Positions 33,911 to 42,900 of a stretch of 64,000 nucleotides of DNA are shown in pieces. Where the stretch lies: assembly GCA_007123775.1 (NCBI GenBank), contig SLGK01000118.1, forward strand, positions 1 to 64,000, given 5' to 3'. The notes beneath the pieces are model-generated. The model was not told the DNA's origin and searched no databases. It saw only the letters and a program-made list of their open reading frames with translations. The position numbers and the translations under genes are program-made. The number at the start of each line of letters is the position of its first letter. The stretch's first letter is position 1. This stretch comes from Anaerolineae bacterium. GTDB lineage: Bacteria > Chloroflexota > Anaerolineae > Promineifilales > Promineifilaceae.

Positions 33911-34113
33911 AAACTCTGAAGCGCAAACATCCCTGTTTGCGCGGTCAAGCAGAGATGCTTGACCTACATTCATAATGGAACCCTGTAGCGCAAACATCCC
34001 TGTTTGCGCGGTCAAGCAGGGATGCTTGACCTACATTCACAATGGAACACTGTAGTGCAAACATCCCTGTTTGCGCGGTCAAGCAGAGATGCTTGACCTA
34101 CATTCACAATGGA
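33911..34113. repeat. Three tandem 67-bp units, each with two perfect hairpins
   Basis: Units begin at 33921, 33988 and 34055. Each contains GCGCAAACA/TGTTTGCGC with a TCCC loop (third copy starts GTGC) and GGTCAAGCA/TGCTTGACC with a 4-nt loop (GAGA or GGGA), then CTACATTCACAATGGA. The few differences between copies are mostly in loops and linkers. The last unit ends at the ribosome-binding site of the next small gene, so all six hairpins could lie in its mRNA leader. Confidence 0.9.
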
Positions 34114-34121
34114 GGCTCAAA

Positions 34122-34388
34122 ATGGATACCCTTATTTTACGTAACAACGCCCGCGAAAGCGGCGGCGGCCATCAGTACACAATTGAAGTGCTGGGCGGCG
34201 ACAGTAAGAGCAAAGATGCCCTGCAAGAAGCGGTTCGCGGTCTGACCCATCACCCAGCCCGCGCCCCACGCCGCTCGATCATCGACATGTTGACCCTTAT
34301 CCAAAGTCAACGGCTGCAAATTAAGCATGTGGAGCGCACCACCGGCGAGGATAATACGGAAACCTGGCTGTTCGTTTTACAAGCATAG
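34122..34388 (+). CDS. Small conserved-looking protein, unknown function
   Basis: An 88-residue protein. The start at 34122 has GGAGG at 34111-34115, 6 nt upstream; the frame stays open further up only by reading through the 67-bp repeat. It is mixed alpha/beta with no Cys and no membrane segment: an MDTLILRNNARESGGGHQY start, a central basic ARAPRRSIIDML helix and a C-terminal WLFVLQA strand. I do not recognise a family. Confidence 0.65.
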   Translation: MDTLILRNNARESGGGHQYTIEVLGGDSKSKDALQEAVRGLTHHPARAPRRSIIDMLTLIQSQRLQIKHVERTTGEDNTETWLFVLQA

Positions 34389-34429
34389 CCACTGAAGCGG
34401 GAAGCGTGATCGCCTGTTTCCAAGTCATC

Positions 34430-34482
34430 ACGCTTCACGTTTCACGTTTTTACGTTTTACGCTTTTACGTTTTACGTACCCC
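34430..34482. repeat. Tandem TTTTACG(T) repeat
   Basis: The words CACGTTT, TTTACGTT and TTACGCTTT repeat about seven times between the small gene and mutL. It is the same kind of degenerate short-period repeat as the TACG family elsewhere. Confidence 0.7.
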
Positions 34483-34499
34483 TTCCCCCCAGACCATGC

Positions 34500-34505
34500 T
34501 ACAAT
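34500..34505 (+). promoter_or_regulatory. -10 box (TACAAT) for leaderless mutL
   Basis: TACAAT ends 6 nt before the ATG at 34512, with only ACCCC-type sequence between and no Shine-Dalgarno. The -35 region falls in the TTTTACG repeat and is not clear. Confidence 0.5.
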
Positions 34506-34511
34506 AACCCC

Positions 34512-36335
34512 ATGCGTATTCAAGTCTTATCTTCCCAACTGGCTTCCCAAATTGCGGCGGGCGAGGTGGTAGAACGGCCGTCTTCGGTTGTCAAAGAGCT
34601 GGTCGAAAACGCCATCGACGCTGGGGCCACCAGCATCAACATCGAGGTGCGCCAGGGCGGGCGCAAGCTGATCCAGGTAGCCGACGACGGCCAGGGCATC
34701 GCTGCCGCCGACATCGAGACCGCCTTCATGCGCCACGCCACCTCTAAGCTGGCCGACATTGAAGACCTGAACGCCATTGAGACGCTCGGCTTTCGCGGCG
34801 AGGCGTTAGCGGCTATTAGTGCCGTCAGTCAGGTAACGGCCGTTAGTCGCACCATTGATGAGAAAAGCGGCACCCGCCTGACCCTGGCTGGCGCCGAAAT
34901 CACCAGCCGCGAGACGGTCGGTGCGCCCCCGGGCACGGTTATCGCGGTAGAAAATCTCTTCTACAACGTGCCGGCCCGGCTCAAATTCCTCAAAACGGTC
35001 AATACCGAGCGGCGGCTCATTGACGAATTCGTGACCCGCTACGCCCTGGCTTACCCGCAGATTCGCTTTCGCCTGAGCCACGACAACCGGGTAACGTTCC
35101 AAACGACCGGCAGCGGCAGCCTGGCCGACGTGTTGCTGGCTATCTACGGCAGCGACACGGCGCGGCAGTTGTTGGCGGTGGGTGACGTGGACCTGTCAGG
35201 TTTTGAGCAATCCGCGATTGCCAACCTGACAGGTCTAGGTGACAACAACGACCTCCACGCCTTTGGCTATGTCGGCCCGCCCAGCCTACACTGGTCGAAC
35301 CGCAACCATATCACCCTCTTTGTCAACGGCCGTTGGATCAAAGATAGCAGCCTGACCTACGCCGTTGTCCAGGCCTACCACACGCTGCTGCCCACCGGCC
35401 GTTACCCCTTAGCCATTATCTTTATCAAAATGCCCGCCAGCGAGGTAGACGTCAACGTCCATCCGGCCAAGACGGAGGTGCGGTTTCGCGGGCGCACTCC
35501 GTTTGGCACGGTGCAGCGAGCCGTGCGCCAGACGTTGGTAGAAAGCAGCCCGGTACGGCCGTTAAGCAGTTGGTCGTTGGGCTATCAGGGGATTCAACCG
35601 GGCTGGGCCGGCCGTCCCGACCGCGAGGGTTTTCAGATTGAGGTAGATGAGGAAGCGGCCCAGTTGGGGCTGACCTGGGGGCCGCAGCCAACCCAGCCCG
35701 ATTATGGGGAAGTAGCAATGGAGGGGGCAGAAACGGCCGTTCTTCCCGACGATCCCAAAATACCGATCATGCGCGTGGTGGGGCAGGTTGGCGCGGCCTA
35801 TATCATCACCGAAGGGCCGGATGGCCTCTTTCTGATCGACCAACACGCCGCCCACGAGCGCATCCTGTACGAAAAGTTTCTGGCCGAACGGGAGAAAGAG
35901 GCGGTATTGTCGCAGGGGTTGATGGCGGGAACGGCCGTTCATCTCACCCCACCCCAGGCCACGCTGCTGGAAGAATACAGCGATCTACTGCACCAACTCG
36001 GCTTCGAGATCGAGCCATTCGGCCCCAACGCCTTTATGCTGCGGGCCATGCCCGCGCTGCTGGCCAAACAGGACCCGACCCAGGCCCTTATGGCCGTGCT
36101 AGAGGAGTTGGAGCGGGGCGACCGGCCGATGCAAGAGGAGTTGGAAGCGCAGGTCATCAAGCGGGTCTGCAAAACGGCCGCCGTCAAAGCGGGCCAGACC
36201 CTCTCTCGCCCGGAAATGGAGGCGATGATCCGCCAGTTGGAGGCGTGCGCCAACCCCCACACCTGCCCCCACGGCCGGCCGACGCTAATTCATCTCTCCG
36301 TGGGTCAACTGGCGCGTGAATTCGGCCGTATATGA
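34512..36335 (+). CDS. mutL: DNA mismatch repair protein MutL
   Basis: A 607-residue MutL. The GHKL ATPase domain has ELVENAIDAGA (N-box), DDGQGI and TLGFRGEALAAI. The C-terminal dimerisation/endonuclease domain carries DQHAAHERILYE starting at Asp443, the DQHA-x2-E-x4-E metal motif, and CPHGRPT near the end. It is therefore a latent nicking endonuclease type, as expected in a genome without MutH. The linker is short. A perfect 13-bp inverted repeat at 35190-35235 has been absorbed in frame into the ATPase/transducer region. MutS is not in the window. Confidence 0.96.
   Translation: MRIQVLSSQLASQIAAGEVVERPSSVVKELVENAIDAGATSINIEVRQGGRKLIQVADDGQGIAAADIETAFMRHATSKLADIEDLNAIETLGFRGEALAAISAVSQVTAVSRTIDEKSGTRLTLAGAEITSRETVGAPPGTVIAVENLFYNVPARLKFLKTVNTERRLIDEFVTRYALAYPQIRFRLSHDNRVTFQTTGSGSLADVLLAIYGSDTARQLLAVGDVDLSGFEQSAIANLTGLGDNNDLHAFGYVGPPSLHWSNRNHITLFVNGRWIKDSSLTYAVVQAYHTLLPTGRYPLAIIFIKMPASEVDVNVHPAKTEVRFRGRTPFGTVQRAVRQTLVESSPVRPLSSWSLGYQGIQPGWAGRPDREGFQIEVDEEAAQLGLTWGPQPTQPDYGEVAMEGAETAVLPDDPKIPIMRVVGQVGAAYIITEGPDGLFLIDQHAAHERILYEKFLAEREKEAVLSQGLMAGTAVHLTPPQATLLEEYSDLLHQLGFEIEPFGPNAFMLRAMPALLAKQDPTQALMAVLEELERGDRPMQEELEAQVIKRVCKTAAVKAGQTLSRPEMEAMIRQLEACANPHTCPHGRPTLIHLSVGQLAREFGRI
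35190..35235. repeat. GACCTGTCAGGTT inverted repeat inside mutL
   Basis: GACCTGTCAGGTT at 35190-35202 is the exact reverse complement of AACCTGACAGGTC at 35223-35235, with a 20-nt loop. The same word family appears at 52248-52280 inside another gene and, changed, at 57737-57770 between genes. Confidence 0.8.
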
Positions 36336-36361
36336 TGAACGGGTTTTTTGGGAATTCTGAG

Positions 36362-36446
36362 CGTATTGCGTAGTGCGTAGTGCGTAGAGGCTCTTTTACG
36401 CACTACGCACTACATCATCCCTCTGCGTCTCTGCGTCTCTGCGTTA
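36362..36446. repeat. GCGTAGTGCGTAG mirrored repeat (B3) and TCTCTGCG tandem repeat
   Basis: GCGTAGTGCGTAGTGCGTAG is mirrored by TACGCACTACGCACTAC after a short loop (36362-36414). It is directly followed by three CTCTGCGT units (36420-36446) that encode the last residues of murJ on the minus strand. The element sits between the convergent mutL and murJ genes. Confidence 0.75.
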
Positions 36447-38025
36447 ATCTTTTGCTGATTTGCCGCCAGATGAGGTCCAGTTCGGCCACGCGCAGCAGGG
36501 CGCAGGCCAGCAGGTAGGTCAGCCCCCCGGCCAGGCCACCCACCACCGCTTGCAGCCAGACGGAGGTGGCCGCCAGTTGCCACAGCAGCAGTTCCGTCAC
36601 CCCGGCCATGAGCAGGCCGGCCGTCCCCATGCGTAACAGGCCGTCGACGAGATAACGGCCGTTTATCCCCCCCAGCCGCCGCCACAACAGCCAGAGTAGC
36701 AGCCCCACCTCCATGAAATTGGACAGGCTAAAGGCCAGCGCCAGCCCGCCCAGCGGTTGCCAGCCCAGCGCCGGAAAAACCAGCCAGCCAAAGAGCAGGC
36801 TGAGCAAAGCCATCAGCACCACCTGCACCCCGCCCGCCAGCACCGGCGTCAGCGTATCGCTCAGGGCATAAAAGGCACGGGCCACCACCTCCAGCATCGT
36901 CAGGGCTACCAGGCCGATGCCGTAAAAGAGGATGGCCCAGGTAACGAGCGCGGTATCTTCGGCCGTAAACTCGCCCCGCTCAAACAGAATGACGATCAGC
37001 GGCTGGCGCAGCGTCATCAGCACCACCGAGGCCGGAATGCCCAAAAAGAGCATCATCCGCAGCGAATCGACCACAATCTGGCGCATCTCCTCCCACTTTT
37101 GATGGGCCGCCAGTTCGGCCAGCGTGGGGAAGGCGGCAATACCCATCGCCTGCCCCAAAATCCCCTGGGGCATAATCATCAGCCGCAGCGCCAGCCGCAG
37201 CGCGGGAATACTGCCCACCGGCATCAGCCCGCTCAGAAACAGTGTCACCCATTTGTTGATTTCGCTAAAGGAGAGGCCCAATACACGGGGAGCCATCAGG
37301 CGCAATACCTGCTGCACGCCCCGGTCGCGCAGCGTCAGCACCGGCCGGTAGCTGGCCCCTTTTTGCCGCAGTCCCGGCAGTTGGATGGCCAGATGGCCAA
37401 CCGCACCCACCACCGTACCCCAGGCCAGCCCCACCTCTTTGGCTTCGGTGGGCCACAAGACGCCCCCGGCAATAATGCCCAGGTTGTAGATGCTGGGGGC
37501 CAGAGCGGGCAGCAGAAAATGCTGGCGGGCATTGAGCGCGGCCATAATCACGCCGCTGGCCCCAAAAATGATGGGCGAAAGCAGCATGATCCGCATCAAC
37601 TGCACGGTCAGGGGTAGGAAGTCGGGTTTGGTCGTTACCAGTTCGGGGAAGAACCAGGTGACAAATTGGGGGGCCTGCCAGATGAAAAAACCGCACACCA
37701 GCACCATCACCAGCGTGACCATGTTGACAATGGCCGAAAAGAGCCGCCAGCCGCCGGCCGCGTCATCCTGGGCAAAGTAGGCGGCAAAGGTGGGGATAAA
37801 GGCGGAACCAATAGCCCCCCCGGCGATAATCAGGAAGATCGTTTCGGGGAACTGGATGGCGGCATCAAAGGCGGAGGCTTCCAGGGTGACGACGGCCAGG
37901 TAATACTTGGTCACCATGTCCCGCCCCAACCCGACAAGGCGGCTGAGCAAAACGGCTGCACCAACCAGCCCGGCCGCCCGCATCACCAGACTGCGGCTGT
38001 TAGAAGCTGTTTCGTGGTCTGACAT
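36415..38025 (-). CDS. murJ: Lipid II flippase MurJ (MviN family)
   Basis: Integral membrane protein that flips lipid II for peptidoglycan synthesis. It is 536 residues with about 14 helices and the MATE/MOP-fold pattern. Characteristic segments are LSRLVGLGRDMV near residue 25, AIQFPETIFLIIAGGAIGSAFIP, and RLMIMPQGILGQAMG. The extreme C-terminus (LTQRRRDAEG) is encoded by an 8-bp tandem repeat and is probably not functional. The start at 38025 is supported by a promoter with its -10 box 7 nt upstream. Confidence 0.92.
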   Translation of the reverse strand: MSDHETASNSRSLVMRAAGLVGAAVLLSRLVGLGRDMVTKYYLAVVTLEASAFDAAIQFPETIFLIIAGGAIGSAFIPTFAAYFAQDDAAGGWRLFSAIVNMVTLVMVLVCGFFIWQAPQFVTWFFPELVTTKPDFLPLTVQLMRIMLLSPIIFGASGVIMAALNARQHFLLPALAPSIYNLGIIAGGVLWPTEAKEVGLAWGTVVGAVGHLAIQLPGLRQKGASYRPVLTLRDRGVQQVLRLMAPRVLGLSFSEINKWVTLFLSGLMPVGSIPALRLALRLMIMPQGILGQAMGIAAFPTLAELAAHQKWEEMRQIVVDSLRMMLFLGIPASVVLMTLRQPLIVILFERGEFTAEDTALVTWAILFYGIGLVALTMLEVVARAFYALSDTLTPVLAGGVQVVLMALLSLLFGWLVFPALGWQPLGGLALAFSLSNFMEVGLLLWLLWRRLGGINGRYLVDGLLRMGTAGLLMAGVTELLLWQLAATSVWLQAVVGGLAGGLTYLLACALLRVAELDLIWRQISKRLTQRRRDAEG

Positions 38026-38032
38026 GGGCCGG

Positions 38033-38061
38033 ATTATAAACGCCGAACCCGTTGCCAGCAA
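38033..38061 (-). promoter_or_regulatory. Promoter of murJ, leaderless type
   Basis: On the minus strand TTGCTG (38061-38056) and TATAAT (38038-38033) are 17 bp apart. The 7 nt CCGGCCC separate TATAAT from the ATG. There is no Shine-Dalgarno sequence. Confidence 0.7.
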
Positions 38062-38225
38062 TGGTCAATGCCGGCATCGGCCAACATTGTTGGCCTTGAA
38101 CCCAGCTAGGCCCGGCCAGCGACCAAAAGTTGAAGCAGCGCCATTAAGTAGTAGCCATCTCCGGCGGCGCGGTAAATCAGGAGTTATAGGATTTGCTTGT
38201 TAGAAGAGGTTTGGCTTATGCGTGA

Positions 38226-38555
38226 TCACAAATCAAGTTGTACTTTAACAGCGGCTTCAATGTGCTTTAAGGTTTCACGAGATACCTGTCCGGCCTTGGT
38301 TAGCAAGCGTAGTTTGCTAACCGTGGTTAACTGGTCAGCCATAGCTTTGCTTTCCTGACCTTGAAAGAATACCAACGCTTCGCTTGGGTATATTCGCTCT
38401 ACATTGGATGTAAGCGGTACAACCTGAACGCGATTGAGATGCTTATTGGAAGCGTCATTGCTGACAATGACAGCGGGACGGCGTTTGCGAATTTCACCGC
38501 CTACAGACGGATCAAAATTAACCCACCAAACCTCACCACGCTTCACCGGCCACAT
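38226..38555 (-). CDS. PemK/MazF-type endoribonuclease toxin
   Basis: A 109-residue toxin of the CcdB/MazF fold. It starts with the family signature [19 protein letters not shown] and has [16 protein letters not shown] and the helix with [11 protein letters not shown]. Such toxins cut RNA at short sites and are neutralised by the partner antitoxin. The gene overlaps the 3' end of the antitoxin gene by 23 bp, as in typical operons. Confidence 0.92.
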   Translation of the reverse strand: MWPVKRGEVWWVNFDPSVGGEIRKRRPAVIVSNDASNKHLNRVQVVPLTSNVERIYPSEALVFFQGQESKAMADQLTTVSKLRLLTKAGQVSRETLKHIEAAVKVQLDL

Positions 38556-38805
38556 CTCCTATAGTCGCTTCCACCCATGCTAAGGCTTCGGCTTCCCGTG
38601 TTTCGTCTTGGGCCATTTCAGCATACGCTAATTCTAAATTTTGCTGCATGACGTAAGACCGCACCAGTTCTTCAACAAATTTGCTGATTCGCTGCAGGTC
38701 AGCCTCATGCTCTGACTGAAGCTGTGGCCCATTCTTAGGATCAACCATTGTTTGTAATCCCTGGTACACCTCGGCATCAATTGTAATCGTCAACTCTTTT
38801 TGCAT
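38533..38805 (-). CDS. Antitoxin of the PemK/MazF pair
   Basis: A 90-residue acidic protein. The N-terminal strand [18 protein letters not shown] resembles a ribbon-helix-helix DNA-binding start. The C-terminal half is an acidic helix ([16 protein letters not shown]) suited to wrapping the toxin. GGAGGT precedes the ATG. It is the first gene of the operon and is expected to repress its own promoter. Confidence 0.85.
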   Translation of the reverse strand: MQKELTITIDAEVYQGLQTMVDPKNGPQLQSEHEADLQRISKFVEELVRSYVMQQNLELAYAEMAQDETREAEALAWVEATIGDVAGEAW

Positions 38806-38845
38806 GATCTAACTACCTCCTGCCAGCAATCTGTATGATACATAG

Positions 38846-38874
38846 ATAATATAGAGATACGGCCGTATCGACAA
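38846..38874 (-). promoter_or_regulatory. Toxin-antitoxin promoter with palindromic operator
   Basis: On the minus strand TTGTCG (38874-38869) and TATTAT (38851-38846) are 17 bp apart. The 14-bp perfect palindrome GATACGGCCGTATC (38856-38869) fills most of the spacer. That is a typical position for an autorepressor site. The same palindrome core is the word that is over-represented genome-wide here, so the match could also be coincidental. Confidence 0.65.
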
Positions 38875-38945
38875 ATTATCTTTCCCTATTGAGTAAGCGG
38901 AAATCCAGGATCATGAGGCAATTACAGGCTGTGGGCCAATGCCGC

Positions 38946-38951
38946 TATAAT
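38946..38951 (+). promoter_or_regulatory. -10 box (TATAAT) for a leaderless start
   Basis: TATAAT is followed by the 7 nt CGGGGCG and the ATG at 38959. No ribosome-binding site is present. Confidence 0.55.
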
Positions 38952-38958
38952 CGGGGCG

Positions 38959-39915
38959 ATGAAAAAAGGTAGAGGGCAGAAGGCAGAAGGCAGAAGGCAG
39001 ACAACGGCCGTTTGGTATCTGGTGGGCGGGTTGTTTTTGCTGCTGGGCGGCTGGCTAATGGGGTTGGGGGAGATACGGCCGTTACTCGCCCAAGAACCGG
39101 AATTTGTAACAGCGACCCCGGATGCCGAGGGCACAATCTACTACGAGGTGCAGCCCAACGACAACCTGTCGATCATCGCTGTCCGTCATGGCTTGACTTT
39201 GCAAGAACTGCTGGACTTCAACAACATGAGCCGGGACGCTTTGCTCCGGCCAGGCGACCGGCTGATTGTGGGTTTTGGCGAGCCGCCAGCCACGCCCACC
39301 GTGCCTGTGCCGCCCACACCCACGCTGGCCCCGCCGACGCCCACCTTTACCCCGGCCCCGCCGCCGACGGCCATCTGTCTGCTGGCCTTTGTGGACCTGA
39401 ACGCCAACGGCCGTTTCGATCCCGGCGACCCCTTGCAAGAGGCGGTCGCTTTTACCATTTTTGACCAAACGGCCGTTGTGGCCAACTATATCACCGACGG
39501 CTTTTCCGAACCCCATTGTATTGAGGGTCTGCCCCCCGGTGACTACAACGTCACCCGCTCGCTGAGCAGCGGCTTCCAGGCCACGACGCCGGGCGATATG
39601 GCCATCACCCTGGGCTGGGGAGATCGGGTGGACCTGGCTTTTGGCGCGGTCAGCCAGGAGAGTGTGGCGGCTACCGAAGCGGCCATGATGCCCGAACTGG
39701 CAGAAACGCCCACACCAGCGGCGGCGGAATTGGTTGAGGCTGAAACAGAAACGGCCGTTTCCCCACAAACCAATCGCTGGTGGGAAAACGGCCGTGTGCC
39801 CTGGGTCTGGTGGCTGGCGGCCTGCGGCTTCATGCTGCTGGCCGGTCTGCTGCCGGTTGGCCTGATAGCCTACTTGTATGTGACCCGGCGCAGTAATACC
39901 CCCTTAAGTGAATAG
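38959..39915 (+). CDS. LysM and SdrD_B-like domain surface protein, membrane anchored
   Basis: A 318-residue protein. The first 13 residues come from a GGCAGAA tandem repeat. A membrane segment or signal peptide (about 18-40) is followed by one LysM domain (about 61-105, VQPNDNLSIIAVRHGLTLQE). A Pro/Thr-rich linker leads to an SdrD_B-like beta domain with the Ca-binding-like DLNANGRFDPGD (about 144-235). A C-terminal membrane helix ends in basic residues. LysM should bind peptidoglycan. The gene at 53349-54644 shares the SdrD_B plus C-terminal helix design. Confidence 0.85.
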   Translation: MKKGRGQKAEGRRQTTAVWYLVGGLFLLLGGWLMGLGEIRPLLAQEPEFVTATPDAEGTIYYEVQPNDNLSIIAVRHGLTLQELLDFNNMSRDALLRPGDRLIVGFGEPPATPTVPVPPTPTLAPPTPTFTPAPPPTAICLLAFVDLNANGRFDPGDPLQEAVAFTIFDQTAVVANYITDGFSEPHCIEGLPPGDYNVTRSLSSGFQATTPGDMAITLGWGDRVDLAFGAVSQESVAATEAAMMPELAETPTPAAAELVEAETETAVSPQTNRWWENGRVPWVWWLAACGFMLLAGLLPVGLIAYLYVTRRSNTPLSE

Positions 39916-39921
39916 CCATGT

Positions 39922-39986
39922 TGCGTAGTGCGTAGTACGTAGTGCGTAAAACCTTCTGGCTACGCACTACGCACCACGCACTACGT
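39922..39986. repeat. GCGTAGTGCGTAGTACGTAG mirrored repeat, copy B4
   Basis: The left arm GCGTAGTGCGTAGTACGTAG is mirrored by the right arm CTACGCACTACGCACCACGC around an AAACCTTCTGG loop. It lies between two convergent surface-protein genes and may work as a bidirectional terminator. Confidence 0.75.
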
Positions 39987-39990
39987 TTTT

Positions 39991-42900
39991 CTACTCCCCA
40001 ATAACCATCGGCAAGAAGAGCAGGTTGGTGCTGCTGGAGAGCGTCACTTCCTCCCAGACCATATCGTCCAGGGATGAGGTGAAGCGGATGGTGACGGCGT
40101 CGAAACGGCCGTTGCCCACCAGCACGTAGATTTCCACCGAACCCATCTCGCCCGGCCCCAGCGGGCCAACTTCGGCCGCGCTGCTGCTGGTAGCCCAGTC
40201 AGCGTCGCCGATGGTCAGGGTAAAGGTGTCGGTAAAGTTACCCGTGTTTGTCACCTGGACGGTGTAGGTCAGCACCCGGCTGGCCGTGCCCGTCTGGGCT
40301 GCGTCGCCGGAGGTCGTCAGGCCCGGTTCGAGGCCATAGCTGGTGGTGCCAACGGCCGTTAGCGTCAGGTCCGGCTCATTGACCGACTGGGCCATCAGCG
40401 TAAAGCTGTCACTCATCCCGCTCTGGCCATAGGCAGGCAGGTCCACACGTACCGTAATGGTGGTGGTCTGACCGGACGCCATAGCCAGCGGCGAATCGGT
40501 AAGCAGCGTGGTGGGCCAATCATGATCGCTCAGCGACAGATCGTAGCTGTCAGCCAGCCCCAGATTTTCCAGCGTAAAGACATGGTAGACGCTTTCTTCA
40601 GGCATGGCTACCTGGTCGCTGGTCGGCGTCAAATAGGCGTTGTAGGTCGCCGCACAGGACTGCACCCGCACGTCGTCGATGTACCAGCCCTCACGCCCTA
40701 TGATATCATCCGTGCCCAGACGGAAGCGGAAGCGGACCGTCTCCCCAGCGTAGTCGTCGATAGCGACCACCGAGCGCAGCCAGGGCTGCGGGTCGCCGCA
40801 CCAGCCGTCAAAACCGGCGAGCGGATTGTTGTAGCCGGACTGAATCAGGCCGTCATAGGGATCGGTGAGCAGTTTGTCGCCCTCGACGTAATTCCAGGTT
40901 GTGCCGTCATCGGCGGAGATTTCCAGGATAGCCCCATCCCAGCAGCCGCCGGTGGTGCGGCTTTCCATGTGCTGGTAGTTCCAGAACTGGAGCGTCAGGG
41001 GGGATTGGTCGGTGGGCAGCTCAACCGGCGGTGATATCAGCCGCTGGTCGCTGACCGTAGCGAGATTAACGGCGTGGTAAGACCAGTCGCCGCTGTAGGA
41101 CCGCGCCTGAGACAGCGCCCAGGTATTGCCCGAACCGCCGGAGGTCCAGCCGGGCGCACCTGATTCAAAGTCCTCAAAGAAGTGGGTTATAGGGGCCGTG
41201 CCCAGGCCGCAGTCGCCGGGCAGCGACAGGGTGGTGAAGTGGAAAACGGCCGAATTCAGCCCCTCGCCACACGCATTCTCGGCCCGCACCCGCCAGTAGT
41301 AGCGGGTGTTGGTTTGCAGGTCGGTGGGCATCTCGTAGCTGGTGGCGGTCAGGCCGCTGGCCGTATGGACGATGTCGCTAAAGGCGGCATCGCGGGCGAT
41401 TTCTAAGGTATAGCTGCCGCCCTGCACGGCCGTTTCCCAGGTAAAGGTGGGTCGCTGCGGCTGGTTGGTGGCGGCATGGGGCGGCGTGAGCAGATCGGCC
41501 TGGCCCGGCGACTCGGTAAAGAGGTGCAGGCCGATTGGCAGCGTATGGGTGCTGGTGGGGGCTTCACCCGTCACCGTCAGCGTATAGCTGCCCGCCTCGG
41601 CCGCGCCGGTATTGCCGATGGTCAACTGGCTGCTGCCCGGCGGCGTCACCGGATTCTGGCTGAAAACGGCCGTTGTGCCCGCCGGCTCGCCCGTTACGCT
41701 CAAGGTGACGTCATCAGCAAAGCCCAGCATAGAGCCGACCAGAATCTCATAAATGGCGTCATCGGGGACGCACATGGCCAGGCTGGTTGGTTCGGCCGTT
41801 AAGCTAAAGTCGGGGAAGAGGGCGCAGTTATAACAAACCAGGGCGAAATCCTGGTCCACATCGTGGCCGTTGCCGGGGATAGCCTCGGAGTTCAGGTTGG
41901 CGGCCACCACGCGAATGGTGGCGCTGCCGGAGGCAGTGGGGCCGATAAAGACGCCTTCGGTGTTGTTGCGATCATCGGCCGTGCCGCCCGGCACCGACCA
42001 GCCGCCGCTGCCAAACTGGTTGCCCAGATAGGTCTGGCCACCCATTTCAACGACCAGGTCCAGGTCATTGTTCCAGGCGGGCGTACTGCCGCCCAGTCCG
42101 TGACCGGGGGCATCGGTCCAGACCAGCATGATGCGTAACGGCTGCGTGGGATCAACAACGGAAACTTGCTGCACCCATTCCTCACCTGTTTCCAGGAAGA
42201 GGAAGGGATCGTCAAAGTATTGTACTTCCACCTGGGGATCGACGACCGCTTCCAGGTCCATGCGCCCCCAGCCCTGTTTGCTGTCGAAGGGATGGCCCAG
42301 AATGCCGTTGTCGGCATCGCGGAAACCGGCCAGATCGTGGGCCACAGGCAGGAAGGCGGCCTTAATCATGGCCGGGGTGGGGTCTATGCCATACAGGTCG
42401 CGGTAATATTCGACAAAGAGGGCCACCGCGCCGCTAACGTGGGGGGAGGCCATGCTGGTGCCGCAGGAGAGGCCATAACCACTGCCGGTAACGGCCGAAT
42501 CAACGCGGCAGCCGGGGGCGACCATGTGGGGGATTTTACGGCCGTCTAGCGCGGGGCCGTGCGCCGTGTTGGCCGACAGGTCGTTGATGTCCAGGATTTG
42601 CGTCCCGTTAGCGTTTTGCATCTTGGTAGAACCGATGGTGAAGATATTTTTGGCCTCGTCGGGCGAACCTTGAGACGACGTGCCGCCGTTGCCATTCATG
42701 ATGGAAAGGACGTAAGTAAAGGCCTGATTGCCCGGCTCATCCGGGTCGGCATCGCGCACACCGATGTCCACTTGCAGCGTATCGCCGTCGTAGCCCCGCG
42801 GCGTACTGCCCGGTCCCCAACTGTTGCCGGAGAGGATAGCTCCGTTGCGATAAGATTCGGTCATGAGCAGCAGCATTCCGCCAGGCTGGTTGAAGAAGGG

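Noticed and set aside
33911-34113. CRISPR array
   Set aside because: The 67-bp units are contiguous with no unique spacers, and no cas genes are nearby.
36757-37617. A 286-codon open frame on the plus strand opposite murJ
   Set aside because: Its translation is Gln/His/Arg-rich low complexity, which is typical of the antisense of a membrane-protein gene.
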